Below, piece after piece: positions 1 through 7,674 of a stretch of DNA of 64,000 nt. Under the pieces are notes generated by a model, which did no database searches, was not told the origin of the DNA, and saw nothing but the letters and a program-made list of their open reading frames with translations. The position numbers and the translations under genes were made by a program. The stretch lies in NCBI GenBank assembly GCA_963767565.1, contig CAVYEG010000001.1, positions 62,001 through 126,000 on the forward strand, in the 5' to 3' direction. How positions within the stretch are numbered: position 1 is the first letter of the stretch; each line of letters opens with the position of its first letter. This DNA comes from Palsa-504 sp963767565. Its GTDB lineage: Bacteria > Actinomycetota > Actinomycetes > Streptosporangiales > Streptosporangiaceae.

Positions 1-2
1 CG

Positions 3-107
3 GTGTCGGCCCCGCAGCGGGCCGCCGCCACCGATGCCGGCGCCACGCCGCTGACCGCCGACGCGTCGACCGGCCCGATGCCCGCTGACCGTCCCGACGC
101 CAGGTAA
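3..107 (+). CDS. 3' end of an unidentified gene (partial)
   Basis: An open frame enters from the left edge and stops at TAA 105-107, giving about 34 residues rich in Ala, Pro, Thr and Asp with no recognisable domain. In many actinobacteria trpA lies directly upstream of lgt, so this could be a variable TrpA tail, but nothing in these residues proves it. It could also be non-coding. Confidence 0.35.
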   Translation: MSAPQRAAATDAGATPLTADASTGPMPADRPDAR

Positions 108-127
108 TTTAGGCCGAACGGGCCGTG
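105..127 (+). repeat. Interspersed element, copy 1 (GGCCGAACGGGCCGTG)
   Basis: The sequence TAATTTA followed by GGCCGAACGGGCCGTG begins on a stop codon. Close copies occur at 13056-13080, 48081-48103 and, inverted, at 15164-15181. The core holds a small palindrome, ACGG-N-CCGT. Here GCCGAACGG also pairs with CCGTTCGGC at about 140-149, giving a possible hairpin. The function is unknown. Confidence 0.5.
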
Positions 128-232
128 CTTCTCGCGGTCCGTTCGGCACCTGCCGCCCCTGCCTGCGCTGACCGGCTTGCCCAGCCGGCCAGCACCGCCG
201 GGCACCCTGCGGCCAGGTGTAATCTCGGCCCT

Positions 233-1240
233 ATGGCCCTGCCGGCGTACCTGCCCAGCCCGTCGATCAACAGCTTCAACCTCGGCCCGCTGGTCATTCA
301 CTTCTACGCCCTCATGTACCTGGTCGGGATCGCCTTCGCGATCTTCATCACCAGGCGCCGGTGGCGTGCCGTCGGGGGCAACCCCGACCTGGTGGGCGAC
401 GTGGCCATCTGGAGCGTCCCGGCCGGGATCGTCGGCGGCCGGATCTACTTCGACATCACCACGCCGATGGACATCCCGCACGTCTGGTACGGGGTGTTCG
501 CGGTCTGGGACGGCGGGCTGGGCATCTGGGGCGGGATCGCCCTGGCCACCCTGGTCGGCATCTGGCGGCTGCGCCGGGCCGGCGCCAACGTGGGCCAGTT
601 CATGGACGCCGTGGCCCCGGCCCTGCTGGTCGCCCAGGGCATCGGGCGGATCGGCAACTACTTCAACAAGGAACTGTTCGGTCGGCCGACCGGGCTGCCG
701 TGGGGCCTGGAGATCCCGTTCCAGTACCGCGTCTCCGGCGGCATACCAGCAGCCGACCTGCACTTCAGCACGTTCCAGCCGACCTTCCTCTACGAGCTGA
801 TCTTCGACTTCGCCTGGGCCGCGGTACTGGTCTGGCTCGGGCATCACCGCCGGATCAGGCCGCCGGGCCTGTTCGCCCTGTACGTGTTCGGCTACTCCGC
901 CTACCGGATCTTCGAGGAATCGCTGCGCATCGACTCCTCGGTGCACATCTTCGGCCTGCGCCTGAACATGTACATCGCCGCCATCCTGGCCATCATCGGC
1001 GCGGTCTGGTTCTACCGCAGCCAGCGCCGCCCGCTGCCCGCCCCGGACGCGTCCCGTGCCCCGGACTCGGCCTCAGCCTCAGCCTCAGCCTCGGCGTCGG
1101 CCTCGGCCGATGCCGACGGCCCCGGGCCGGACGGTGACGCTACGCCCGACAACCCGGACAACCTGGAGGCCGTCTCCGCCCGGGAGGACCGGCCGCCGGA
1201 CTCACGCGACGCCGGGCAGGCCAACCCGGAACCCTCCTAG
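233..1240 (+). CDS. lgt: Prolipoprotein diacylglyceryl transferase
   Basis: This membrane enzyme transfers diacylglycerol from phosphatidylglycerol to the lipobox cysteine of prolipoproteins, the first step of lipoprotein maturation. The protein is about 335 aa and starts MALPAYLPSPSI, followed by the usual Lgt opening with INSFNLGPLVIHFYALMY. The Lgt signature GRIGNYFNKELFG lies near residues 138-150, and several hydrophobic segments span the rest. The frame is open upstream to 125, but the ATG at 233 matches the family N-terminus. The C-terminus carries a variable Ser-Ala repeat and an acidic tail, common in actinobacterial Lgt. A lipoprotein gene lies convergently downstream, and the later-acting enzyme Lnt is encoded at 44.5-46.1 kb. 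Confidence 0.95.
   Translation: MALPAYLPSPSINSFNLGPLVIHFYALMYLVGIAFAIFITRRRWRAVGGNPDLVGDVAIWSVPAGIVGGRIYFDITTPMDIPHVWYGVFAVWDGGLGIWGGIALATLVGIWRLRRAGANVGQFMDAVAPALLVAQGIGRIGNYFNKELFGRPTGLPWGLEIPFQYRVSGGIPAADLHFSTFQPTFLYELIFDFAWAAVLVWLGHHRRIRPPGLFALYVFGYSAYRIFEESLRIDSSVHIFGLRLNMYIAAILAIIGAVWFYRSQRRPLPAPDASRAPDSASASASASASASADADGPGPDGDATPDNPDNLEAVSAREDRPPDSRDAGQANPEPS
1069..1113 (+). repeat. GCCTCA/GCCTCG hexanucleotide repeat inside lgt
   Basis: Tandem GCCTCA and GCCTCG hexamers encode the Ser-Ala run in the cytoplasmic tail of Lgt. The unit is a multiple of three, so copy-number change would lengthen or shorten the tail without breaking the frame. Confidence 0.75.
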
Positions 1241-1273
1241 CCCGGCCCTCAGCACCCTCACCTGGCATACGTC

Positions 1274-1777
1274 TTAGCAGGTAAGGCTGACCTGCTGGTT
1301 GGCCGGGGGAAGGATCCGCTTGGGCCCCGCCACGTAGCCGGAGGTGTTCAGGTTGGCGGGCGTGCCGGGCCAGGGCGTGCCGGCCGGGAAGACGTAGCGC
1401 AGCCGCGAGTAAGCGCGCCCGCTCGCGCCGCAGCGCACGATCTTGGAGATGATCATCCTGATCGGGGTGGTCCCGTAGGAACCGGTGTGGCAGTCGTTGT
1501 AGGCGCACAGATCGATCGTCGCCGTGCCGGTAGCGGTGGCCGTCGGCTTGCCCCAGGCCGTCCACTTCAGGTCCCGGGCGGTGATGTCACCGGTGTCGCA
1601 GACCACGATCACCACGTCGGGCCGCACCTGGGCGTTGCCGCCGCAGAAGGACATCGTGACCGGCGGCGGGACGGGCGCGGCGGCCTGGCTGCACGCGGTG
1701 AGGGCCAGCAGCGGGAACAGCCCGGCCGCCACGGCCCCGCGTGTCATGGCGGTCAGGCGCTTCATCCTGGCTGGCAT
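1274..1777 (-). CDS. Putative secreted lipoprotein, unknown function
   Basis: The 167-aa product starts with a basic segment (MPARMKRLTAMTRG), a hydrophobic stretch and a lipobox LTAC near residues 26-29, so it should be lipidated by Lgt and anchored outside the membrane. An internal ATG (residue 5, position 1765) is an alternative start. The mature part has about five cysteines (SFCGG, VVCDTG, DLCAYNDC, VRCGA and a terminal C), suggesting disulfides. I do not recognise the family. It is convergent with lgt and divergent from the CGNR regulator, with an inverted repeat between them. Confidence 0.75.
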   Translation of the reverse strand: MPARMKRLTAMTRGAVAAGLFPLLALTACSQAAAPVPPPVTMSFCGGNAQVRPDVVIVVCDTGDITARDLKWTAWGKPTATATGTATIDLCAYNDCHTGSYGTTPIRMIISKIVRCGASGRAYSRLRYVFPAGTPWPGTPANLNTSGYVAGPKRILPPANQQVSLTC

Positions 1778-1812
1778 CGAGGTCCCTCGTCCGTCGCCAC
1801 CGGTTCGCTGAC

Positions 1813-1841
1813 GTTACCGTTTTGAACAATTTAACGGTAAC
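1813..1841. promoter_or_regulatory. Inverted repeat GTTACCGTT-N11-AACGGTAAC (operator candidate)
   Basis: Perfect 9-bp arms flank an 11-nt AT-rich centre (TTGAACAATTT) in the short space between the lipoprotein gene and the divergent CGNR-type regulator. A further GTTACC half-site lies near 1879-1884. The region is much more AT-rich than its surroundings. It is a good candidate binding site for the adjacent regulator, but no factor is proven. Confidence 0.5.
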
Positions 1842-1892
1842 CCTGCTGCGAGTCATAAAGCTAAATCCCGTATCGATTGTTACCATATAAAG

Positions 1893-2498
1893 ATGTCTGT
1901 CAGTAACGACCTGGTCTTCGCCACGGCGGGCCGCGACCCCGGCTCCCGGGCGCCGGCTCCGGGTTCCCTGCGGCTCATTCAGGCGCTGGTCAACACGCTG
2001 AGCGTGGAGCTGGACCGCGACCTGCTCGGCACGGCCGCCGAGGCCGCCGGGTGGCTCCAGGCCGCCGGCCTGCTGCCCGCGGGCTCGCCGCTGACCAGCG
2101 CGGAACACCGGGCCGTGGTGGAGATGCGCGAGGCGATCAGGCAGGTGCTGGCCACGCACACCGCCGGGCGGGAAGACACCGCGGCCGCCCGGCGGCTGAC
2201 CTGGGCGCTGGCATGCTGCCGGCTGGCCCCGGCCATCGATCCCGCGGGCGGCGTGCGCCTGGTGAGCGCGGATCACGATCCCGTCGCCCGGGCCATCGGC
2301 GGTGTCGCCATCGCGATCGCCGAAGCGGGCGCGGCCGGGACCTGGGCCCGCCTGAAGAGCTGCCCCGGGCACCTGTGCGGCTGGGCCTTCTACGATCGTT
2401 CGGCGTCAGCCCGGGCCAGATGGTGCTCCATGCAGCTGTGCGGCGCCCGGTCGAAGATGCGCGCCTACCGGGACCGCCAGCCGAGCCTCAGGCGTTGA
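1893..2498 (+). CDS. ABATE/CGNR zinc-finger-type transcriptional regulator
   Basis: The 201-aa protein has an N-terminal ABATE-like domain (residues about 20-150, including LIQALVNTLSVE and AEHRAVVEMREAIRQVL) and a C-terminal zinc-finger-like segment, CPGHLCGWAFYDRS then RWCSMQLCGARSKMRAYR. Members are putative stress-responsive DNA-binding regulators. The name-giving CGNR is CGAR here, so one polar residue is replaced, while the zinc cysteines are kept. The ATG at 1893 has no clear ribosome binding site and may be close to the transcript start. Its 3' end overlaps the LuxR remnant on the other strand. Confidence 0.85.
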   Translation: MSVSNDLVFATAGRDPGSRAPAPGSLRLIQALVNTLSVELDRDLLGTAAEAAGWLQAAGLLPAGSPLTSAEHRAVVEMREAIRQVLATHTAGREDTAAARRLTWALACCRLAPAIDPAGGVRLVSADHDPVARAIGGVAIAIAEAGAAGTWARLKSCPGHLCGWAFYDRSASARARWCSMQLCGARSKMRAYRDRQPSLRR

Positions 2499-2628
2499 GG
2501 TAGGTCAGCACCGCGAGCACGCGGCGGTTATCGTCCTCGGCGGGATACAGACCGAGCTTGGTGAAGACGTTGTTGATGTGCTTGCTGACCGCCTTCTCGG
2601 TGACGACCAGGCGGGCGGCGCGGATGGC
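2488..2628 (-). pseudogene. C-terminal remnant of a LuxR/NarL response regulator
   Basis: The minus strand reads VVTEKAVSKHINNVFTKLGL and ends VLAVLTYLNA before a stop at 2488-2490. This is the recognition helix and tail of a NarL-type HTH. A stop lies just upstream (2629-2631), and no receiver domain precedes it. It closely resembles the end of the intact response regulator at 6966-7661 (AVSKHINSIFAKLGLYPG). It is probably a relic of a duplicated or truncated regulator. Confidence 0.75.
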
Positions 2629-2755
2629 TCATTCCGCAGTTTTCCTGGCTCGCTGGGACCGATCACGATGTACAGGACCGGCCGATCACGAGCACCAGCC
2701 CACAGTCTGATCAGACGGTAGATCATGACCGCGACGGCTGGCCTACGCTTCCGGC

Positions 2756-3379
2756 ATGGAATTCACAGAGGTCATCAGGCGCCGCAAGATGGTCCGCGCG
2801 TTCACCGCCGAGCCGCTCGCACCAGGCACCGCGGACCGGTTGCTGAAGGCTGCCGAGCGGGCGCCGTCCGCGGGCTTCAGCCAGGGGTATTCCTTCCTCG
2901 TGCTGGAAGGCGCCGAGCAGTGCGCGCCATTGTGGAAGATCCTCGCCGACGCTGTCGACGCCGGAGGTGGTACCGCGGACGAAGACCCCGCGGAGGTGAC
3001 AGCGCTGAGCACGGCTCAGCTCGTGATCGTGCCATTGGCCTGCAAGGACGTCTATCTCGACCGGTACGCCCAGCCGGACAAGGGCCTGACCGACCGGGAT
3101 GAATCACGCCACCCGGTCCCGTACTGGTATGTCGACACCGGGTTCACCGCACTGCTCATTTTGCTCGCCGTGACCAATGAAGGCCTCGGCGCCTCGTTCT
3201 TCGGCTTCGACCCGCGCACTCTGCCCGGTTTCCGCGCGCAGTTCGGGGTGCCGGCCGAGTGGATGCCCATCGGGGCTATCGCCATCGGGTACCCCGATCC
3301 TGGCCACGACCCGATCCCGCCCGCGCGGGCCAGCGAGCGGAAACCCCTCAGTGAACTGGTTCACCGCGGCCACTGGTAA
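2756..3379 (+). CDS. Nitroreductase-family FMN oxidoreductase
   Basis: The 207-aa protein fits the nitroreductase fold. An N-terminal EVIRRRKMVRAFTAEPL matches the FMN-phosphate-binding arginine segment, followed by AAERAPSAGFSQGYSF. The middle and end, with GLGASFFGF and AIAIGYPDP, match the second FMN-contact region. Such enzymes reduce nitro compounds, quinones or related substrates with NAD(P)H, and the substrate cannot be read from sequence. The ATG at 2756 sits at the expected start of the family. It is monocistronic, with a decayed VOC gene downstream on the other strand. Confidence 0.85.
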   Translation: MEFTEVIRRRKMVRAFTAEPLAPGTADRLLKAAERAPSAGFSQGYSFLVLEGAEQCAPLWKILADAVDAGGGTADEDPAEVTALSTAQLVIVPLACKDVYLDRYAQPDKGLTDRDESRHPVPYWYVDTGFTALLILLAVTNEGLGASFFGFDPRTLPGFRAQFGVPAEWMPIGAIAIGYPDPGHDPIPPARASERKPLSELVHRGHW

Positions 3380-3392
3380 ACCGCACCGGATG

Positions 3393-3620
3393 GCTACCGA
3401 AAGGACTGGCCGGGGTTGGCTTGGTGGTGGTGCAGGCCGATCGCCACGCCGGAGCGAGGATCGATCAGGAGCATGGCGTGACCGCCCTCCTCGTCGCCGT
3501 AATGGGAATCGTGACTGGTACCCGGTTCATCCCGAAGACCCGCTCGTACCACTGAGCGCTGGCCTCTATATCGAACCCGGTCGCCGCGCCGCTGAGGCGC
3601 GGTCGCTTCGCTCATGGCCG
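3393..3620 (-). pseudogene. VOC/glyoxalase-family remnant, frameshifted and truncated
   Basis: Two reading frames on the minus strand give adjacent parts of one VOC domain. The first is FDIEASAQWYERVFGMN, the usual start of a glyoxalase-like fold. A different frame then gives HYGDEEGGHAMLLIDPRSG and AIGLHHHQANPGQSF, ending at a stop near 3393. The join needs an indel near 3530, and the second half of the domain is missing. With its upstream flank, it fills most of the 357-bp gap between the nitroreductase and the hydrolase-LuxR gene. Confidence 0.65.
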
Positions 3621-3736
3621 CACTGATCCGGCACGCATCATGGTTGGTTGTCTTTCGCGGTGCCTGCGGGTACAGATTGCCCGGTTCAGTATCGGGCTGA
3701 CGGCGAATCGGTTGCCTGGATAGGGCTGGCTGCCTG

Positions 3737-4828
3737 GTGGCGTGGTCTACTTTCCTCGTGGCTGAGCAGCCGGTTACGCGCTACGCGACTGGAAGCGGGT
3801 CGCATGTTGCCTACCAGGTCCTCGGCCATGGGCCGGCGATAGTGATCGTTCCTGGCTTCGCGTCACACCTGGAGCTGGAATGGGAGGACACGGCCTGCCG
3901 GTCGTTCATCCGCCGCCTTGCGGCCTTCGCCACGGTGGTGCGGTTCGACAAGCGTGGCACCGGGCTGTCGGATCCGGTTCGGGAGCTGCCCACCCTGGAG
4001 GAGCGCGATGCCGACCTGGCCGCGGTGATTGCCGAGGCCGGGGCGCAGCGGCCGGTTCTTTTCGGGTACTCCGAGGGCGGGCCGATCGCCGTGCGCTTCG
4101 CGGTCACTGCTCGTGGATCGGTTCGCGGCCTTGTCCTGTACGGGACGGCCGCGCACCCGCCGCCGCCGCCGGCCATGCAGCAGCTGCGCGCGGCCGTCGG
4201 GGTCTGGGGGACGGGGGCGTCCATCGCGCTGTTTGCCCCCAGCCAGGCCGCTGATCCGGCGGCGCGCCAGGCCCAGGCGCGTTTCGAGCGCGCATCTGCC
4301 AGTCCCGCGATGGCCCGGGCTCTGGTCGAGTCACTGGCGCTGACCGATGTCGAGCGCCTGCTCCCCGGCGTCAGCGTGCCGACCCTGGTCGTGCACCGCA
4401 CGCAGGACATCGTGCCGGTAGAGGAGGGCCGGTTTATCGCGAGCCGCGTCGCCCGCAGCAGGCTCGCCGAGCTTCCCGGCGCGGACCACCGGCCCTGGAT
4501 AGGTGATTCCCAGGCCGTGATCAGCGAAATCGAGCGCTTCATCGGGTCGCTGCCACCTGCTCCGGCAGCGCCCGCCGGGCCGGACTCGCCCAGGCGCCGT
4601 CGTCCAGCGAGGCAGCTGACTGGATGGGCCAGCCTGACCGTGCGCGAGCATGCGGTGGCTGGGCTGGTGGCAGCGGGATGCTCGAACCCGGAGATCGCCC
4701 GGCGTCTGTTCATCAGCCGGGAGACCGTGCAGACCCACCTCAGGCACATCTTCCAGAAACTGGGCGTTGACTCACGAACGGCGCTTGCCGCCCTGGCCGC
4801 CGCCCAGCTGGCGGCGGGAAATCACTGA
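3737..4828 (+). CDS. Alpha/beta hydrolase fused to a LuxR-type HTH
   Basis: The 363-aa protein has two parts. Residues about 15-275 form an alpha/beta hydrolase with nucleophile elbow GYSEGG, an acid in HRTQDIVP and a histidine in GADHRPW. Residues about 295-360 form a LuxR helix-turn-helix with LTVREHAVAGLVAAG, NPEIARRLFISRETVQTH and LRHIFQKLGV. The arrangement suggests a one-component regulator whose hydrolase-like half senses or processes a small ester or lactone-like ligand, which is inference. An internal GTG at residue 8 is a possible start. The catalytic triad looks complete, so activity is possible. Confidence 0.88.
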   Translation: MAWSTFLVAEQPVTRYATGSGSHVAYQVLGHGPAIVIVPGFASHLELEWEDTACRSFIRRLAAFATVVRFDKRGTGLSDPVRELPTLEERDADLAAVIAEAGAQRPVLFGYSEGGPIAVRFAVTARGSVRGLVLYGTAAHPPPPPAMQQLRAAVGVWGTGASIALFAPSQAADPAARQAQARFERASASPAMARALVESLALTDVERLLPGVSVPTLVVHRTQDIVPVEEGRFIASRVARSRLAELPGADHRPWIGDSQAVISEIERFIGSLPPAPAAPAGPDSPRRRRPARQLTGWASLTVREHAVAGLVAAGCSNPEIARRLFISRETVQTHLRHIFQKLGVDSRTALAALAAAQLAAGNH

Positions 4829-4871
4829 CCTCAGGGATGCGGGCACGTTCTGGCCAGCGCATGATGCCAGC

Positions 4872-5729
4872 ATGATCCTCCCCGTACGCACCGACCCGGC
4901 CGCCGCCGGTGAGGCTCACGCCGCCGGGCACGACAAGCTAAGCGGTAACGGCCTGGCGGTCTCCTACGTCGTGCCGAACTCCTGGGAGCACGCACGCCGC
5001 AGGCTGGAACTGCTGGAGGCCTGCTACGACGCGGCCAGCATCAAGCGGGCAAGCGCGCTGGGCGTGCGCGAGGGCTGGCGGTGCCTGGACGCCGGGGCAG
5101 GCCACGGCTCGTTCGCGCGCTGGCTGGGCTCGCAGGTCGGCCCGGCAGGCAGCGTCATCGCGGCGGATCTGGACACGCGGCTGCTGGCCGGCATCGCCGA
5201 GCCCAATATCGAGGTCCGTCAGATGGATCTGGTCGGCGGCCAGCTGCCTGCCGGGGAGTTCGACTTCGTCCACACCCGCCTGGTGCTGATGCACATCCCG
5301 GCCCGCGAGCAGGTGCTCGGCCGGCTCTGCACGGCGCTGCGGCCCGGCGGCATCTTGATGATCGAGGAGCAGGACGGCTTCCCGGTGCTGGCCACGGCGA
5401 CCGGAGCCTACCGGCAGGCGTGGCTGGCGTTCATCCGGGCGTGCCGGGCGGCGGGAACTGACCCCGACTGGACGCGCGACCTGCCGCTGCGGCTGCGCCG
5501 GCACGGCCTGGCCAGCATTGACGCCGAACTTGACGTGCCGCTGTTTCGCGGCGGGTCAGCGCACGCCCGATTCTGGAGCCTGACCTGGCAGCAGGTCCGC
5601 GACCGCGTCATCGCCGTGGGCGAGCCCGCCCGGGTCATCGACGACGGCCGGGCCGACCTCGCCGACCAGCAGCGATGGTTCACCGGACCCGCGATGATGA
5701 CCGCCTGGGGCCAGCGCCCGCCAGGCTGA
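4872..5729 (+). CDS. SAM-dependent methyltransferase (class I)
   Basis: The 285-aa protein starts at the ATG at 4872, just downstream of the hydrolase-LuxR gene. Motif I, CLDAGAGHGSFARWLG, lies near residues 75-90, with an acidic loop AADLD for SAM ribose binding and a motif IV-like FDFVHTRLVLMHI. It resembles UbiE/MenG-type small-molecule methyltransferases, but the substrate is unknown. It may be co-transcribed with the upstream regulator, since the gap is about 43 nt. Confidence 0.85.
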   Translation: MILPVRTDPAAAGEAHAAGHDKLSGNGLAVSYVVPNSWEHARRRLELLEACYDAASIKRASALGVREGWRCLDAGAGHGSFARWLGSQVGPAGSVIAADLDTRLLAGIAEPNIEVRQMDLVGGQLPAGEFDFVHTRLVLMHIPAREQVLGRLCTALRPGGILMIEEQDGFPVLATATGAYRQAWLAFIRACRAAGTDPDWTRDLPLRLRRHGLASIDAELDVPLFRGGSAHARFWSLTWQQVRDRVIAVGEPARVIDDGRADLADQQRWFTGPAMMTAWGQRPPG

Positions 5730-5923
5730 GGTCCCGGCCCCACATGCCGGCCTCCCAGCCCGCGCGAATGGTCCAGCGCCTCAACGAGATGACGCGCGGC
5801 GATCTGCCCGTGCTGACCGCAACCGAGCTGACGGAACATCCCTGGCCGCCAGATCGCGACACCCAGATCGACCTGCTATGCAGGCGGCAGGTGATGCGCG
5901 CCGAACACATCGCAGCCGACTGT

Positions 5924-5963
5924 AACGGCGGTTCAGGCACGTCAACGGCGGTTCAGGCACGTC
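5924..5963. repeat. Perfect tandem duplication of a 20-bp unit
   Basis: The unit AACGGCGGTTCAGGCACGTC occurs twice head-to-tail with no mismatch. It lies in the 263-bp gap between the methyltransferase and the toxin gene, where I see no convincing gene. The origin is probably local slippage. Confidence 0.8.
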
Positions 5964-5992
5964 TCGATATGCGTTATCCGGTTTCGCGGCGG

Positions 5993-6301
5993 CTACGGGC
6001 CGGGCGGCGGGGTGAAGATCGCGTGGGTCCCGATGCGTCGCCAGATGACGTGGGCTTGCCCGGCGATTCGCTCCTGGCCATAGCTGAAGGTCGCACGTCC
6101 GTCGTTGTCCCATGTCATCTCGAATACGCCCGGATGGGCGGTCACGCCCTTGACGCGGAGTCCGGGGCGGAACGGGCGGTCGGGAGCGGCCAGGTCTGGC
6201 ACGAAGTACTCCGTGATGACCTTGCGGAAGGTAGCCTGCTGCGGCCGGGTGAGGTTCTTCCAGTCCCGCTCGAAGCGGGGCAGCGTCTCGAATGTGGGCA
6301 T
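5993..6301 (-). CDS. Type II toxin, RelE/ParE-like
   Basis: The 102-aa basic protein begins MPTFETLPRFERDWKNL, typical of RelE/ParE-fold toxins. It contains FRPGLRVKGV, GVFEMTWDNDGRATF and VIWRRIGTH, forming the beta-rich core. Its start overlaps the stop of the upstream AbrB-type antitoxin by one base (TGATG), a standard antitoxin-first arrangement. Homologous toxins act as ribosome-dependent mRNases or gyrase inhibitors, and which applies here cannot be told. The RelE catalytic set is not obvious. Confidence 0.8.
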   Translation of the reverse strand: MPTFETLPRFERDWKNLTRPQQATFRKVITEYFVPDLAAPDRPFRPGLRVKGVTAHPGVFEMTWDNDGRATFSYGQERIAGQAHVIWRRIGTHAIFTPPPGP

Positions 6302-6636
6302 CAGCCGTCCGTCGGCCCGAGCATGTCGAGATGAGCGAACATGTCCTCGGCCGACTCGTGCACGGTGCCCCGTCGTGCCGCGATGTCCTCATCAGCCTCG
6401 CGTTCCCCGGCCAGCCACTCCGGGGTGAAGAACCATGCCTGATCGGTCGGGATGGATACATAGCCCCGGATAGTGACCGTCCCGTCCTCCTGGACGGCGA
6501 ACTCCACCTCATCGCCTTCCCCGATGTGCAGTGCGCGCCGGATCTCCTCTGGCAGGGTGAGCTGTGCCTTCGGGCGGACCTTGACGCGGGCGGTCATCCG
6601 GGGCTCCGGCTCAGCCTTGGCGGCGGGCACAGCCAT
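6301..6636 (-). CDS. AbrB/SpoVT-type antitoxin
   Basis: The 111-aa protein has a swapped-hairpin AbrB DNA-binding domain at residues about 14-60 (RVKVRPKAQLTLPEEIRRAL followed by GEGDEVEFAVQEDGTVTI) and an acidic C-terminal tail expected to neutralise the toxin. A GGAGAT ribosome site precedes the ATG at 6636, while an internal ATG at 6597 is a shorter alternative. The AbrB fold with a RelE-like partner makes autoregulation of the pair likely. Confidence 0.85.
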   Translation of the reverse strand: MAVPAAKAEPEPRMTARVKVRPKAQLTLPEEIRRALHIGEGDEVEFAVQEDGTVTIRGYVSIPTDQAWFFTPEWLAGEREADEDIAARRGTVHESAEDMFAHLDMLGPTDG

Positions 6637-6662
6637 GAACTCACATCTCCAGACCGGTTCGG

Positions 6663-6685
6663 ATTTTCCTACTATCCGACTTTAT
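6663..6685 (-). promoter_or_regulatory. Promoter/operator region of the toxin-antitoxin pair
   Basis: Upstream of the antitoxin the minus strand has the short inverted repeat CGGAT...ATCCG in an AT-rich patch (GATAAAGTCGGATAGTAGG). It is a plausible AbrB-antitoxin operator overlapping the promoter. The arms are only 5 bp, so support is modest. Confidence 0.35.
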
Positions 6686-6812
6686 CATGGACGTGCCGCG
6701 AACAGTGGCAATGGCCGCCACGGCGGCATCGACGATGCCAGGCAGAAGATCAGGAGACGTTTCCGTGAGTCCGGCCATGCGGCCGATATCGGCGCCCTCG
6801 AGCCCGGCTTGA

Positions 6813-6962
6813 ATCCGTACCGCCGACGACCGCAAGAACGTCACCTCAGCCCGCGGTCAGCCCGTCGGCAGCCACCTGTGGATCGCCCTGGCCTGGATCG
6901 GCGGCATCATGGCCGCTAGCGTCGCCGCCGCGACGGCCCTGTTCCGCCGGCGCACCGGGTAA
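6813..6962 (+). pseudogene. C-terminal remnant of an ABC-2 type permease
   Basis: The plus-strand frame from 6813 to TAA 6962 reads GQPVGSHLWIALAWIGGIM and ends ALFRRRTG. This is the last transmembrane helix and basic tail typical of ABC-2/DrrB-like permeases. A stop (TGA 6810-6812) lies immediately upstream, so only about 49 residues survive. Together with the LuxR remnant at 2.5 kb, this suggests past rearrangement near the ABC/two-component module. Confidence 0.55.
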
Positions 6963-6965
6963 CCC

Positions 6966-7661
6966 TCACCCGGCCGGCGCGGCGCCCAGGTAGCGCAGCA
7001 CGGCCAGCACCCGGCGGTGGCCCACGTCGCCCGGGTACAGCCCGAGCTTGGCGAAAATCGAGTTGATGTGCTTGCTCACCGCGCTGTCGGTGATGGTCAG
7101 GGTCGCTCCGATCTCGGCGTTGGAGCGGCCCTCGGCCATCAGCGCCAGCACGTCCCGCTCCCGCTGGGTCAGCGCGTCCAGCGGGTCGCCCCGGCGCACG
7201 ATGAGCTGCGCCACCACCTCGGCGTCCAGGGCGGTGCCGCCCGCGGTCACCCGGCGCAGCGCGTCCAGGAACTCGGTCACGTCGGCCACCCGGTCCTTGA
7301 GCAGGTAGCCCACGCCGCGCGTGTTGGCCGACAGCAGGTCGGCCGCATACCGCTCCTCCACGTACTGCGACAGCACCAGGATCGCGATGTCAGGCCACTG
7401 GCTGCGGATGACCAGCGCGGCCCTGATGCCCTCGTCGGTATGGGTGGGCGGCATCCGGACGTCGGCGATCACCACGTCGGGCCGTTCCCGCTCCACCGCG
7501 GCCAGCAGCCCCTCGCCGTCGCCCGCGGTGGCGCAGACCTCGAACCCGGCGCTGTCCAGCAGCTTGGTCAGCCCGGCCAGCAGCAGCACCGAGTCCTCGG
7601 CGATCACGACCCGGGGACGGCCTGGTCCGGCCGTCCCCGGGTCTGAAGTCACGGGTTCCAC
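6966..7661 (-). CDS. NarL/LuxR-family response regulator
   Basis: The 231-aa protein has a receiver domain (residues about 17-135) with acidic pocket VVIAEDS, phospho-acceptor aspartate in VVIADVRMP and the conserved lysine in YLLKDR. It is followed by a LuxR HTH (LTQRERDVLALMAEGRSNAE, then SAVSKHINSIFAKLGL). It lies 13 bp downstream of the ABC permease gene on the same strand and probably shares its transcript. The likely kinase is the HisKA_3-type histidine kinase divergent from the ABC operon at 10.9 kb. Confidence 0.92.
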   Translation of the reverse strand: MEPVTSDPGTAGPGRPRVVIAEDSVLLLAGLTKLLDSAGFEVCATAGDGEGLLAAVERERPDVVIADVRMPPTHTDEGIRAALVIRSQWPDIAILVLSQYVEERYAADLLSANTRGVGYLLKDRVADVTEFLDALRRVTAGGTALDAEVVAQLIVRRGDPLDALTQRERDVLALMAEGRSNAEIGATLTITDSAVSKHINSIFAKLGLYPGDVGHRRVLAVLRYLGAAPAG

Positions 7662-7674
7662 GTTATGGCCTCAG

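Noticed and set aside
5675..6334. 219-aa plus-strand frame across the methyltransferase end and toxin gene
   Set aside because: No domain is visible, it overlaps two supported genes and it includes the 20-bp tandem repeat.
6641..6844. 67-aa minus-strand frame upstream of the antitoxin
   Set aside because: It spans the likely promoter/operator and lacks a recognisable domain, although part reads like protein (LTETSPDLLPGIVDAAVAAI).
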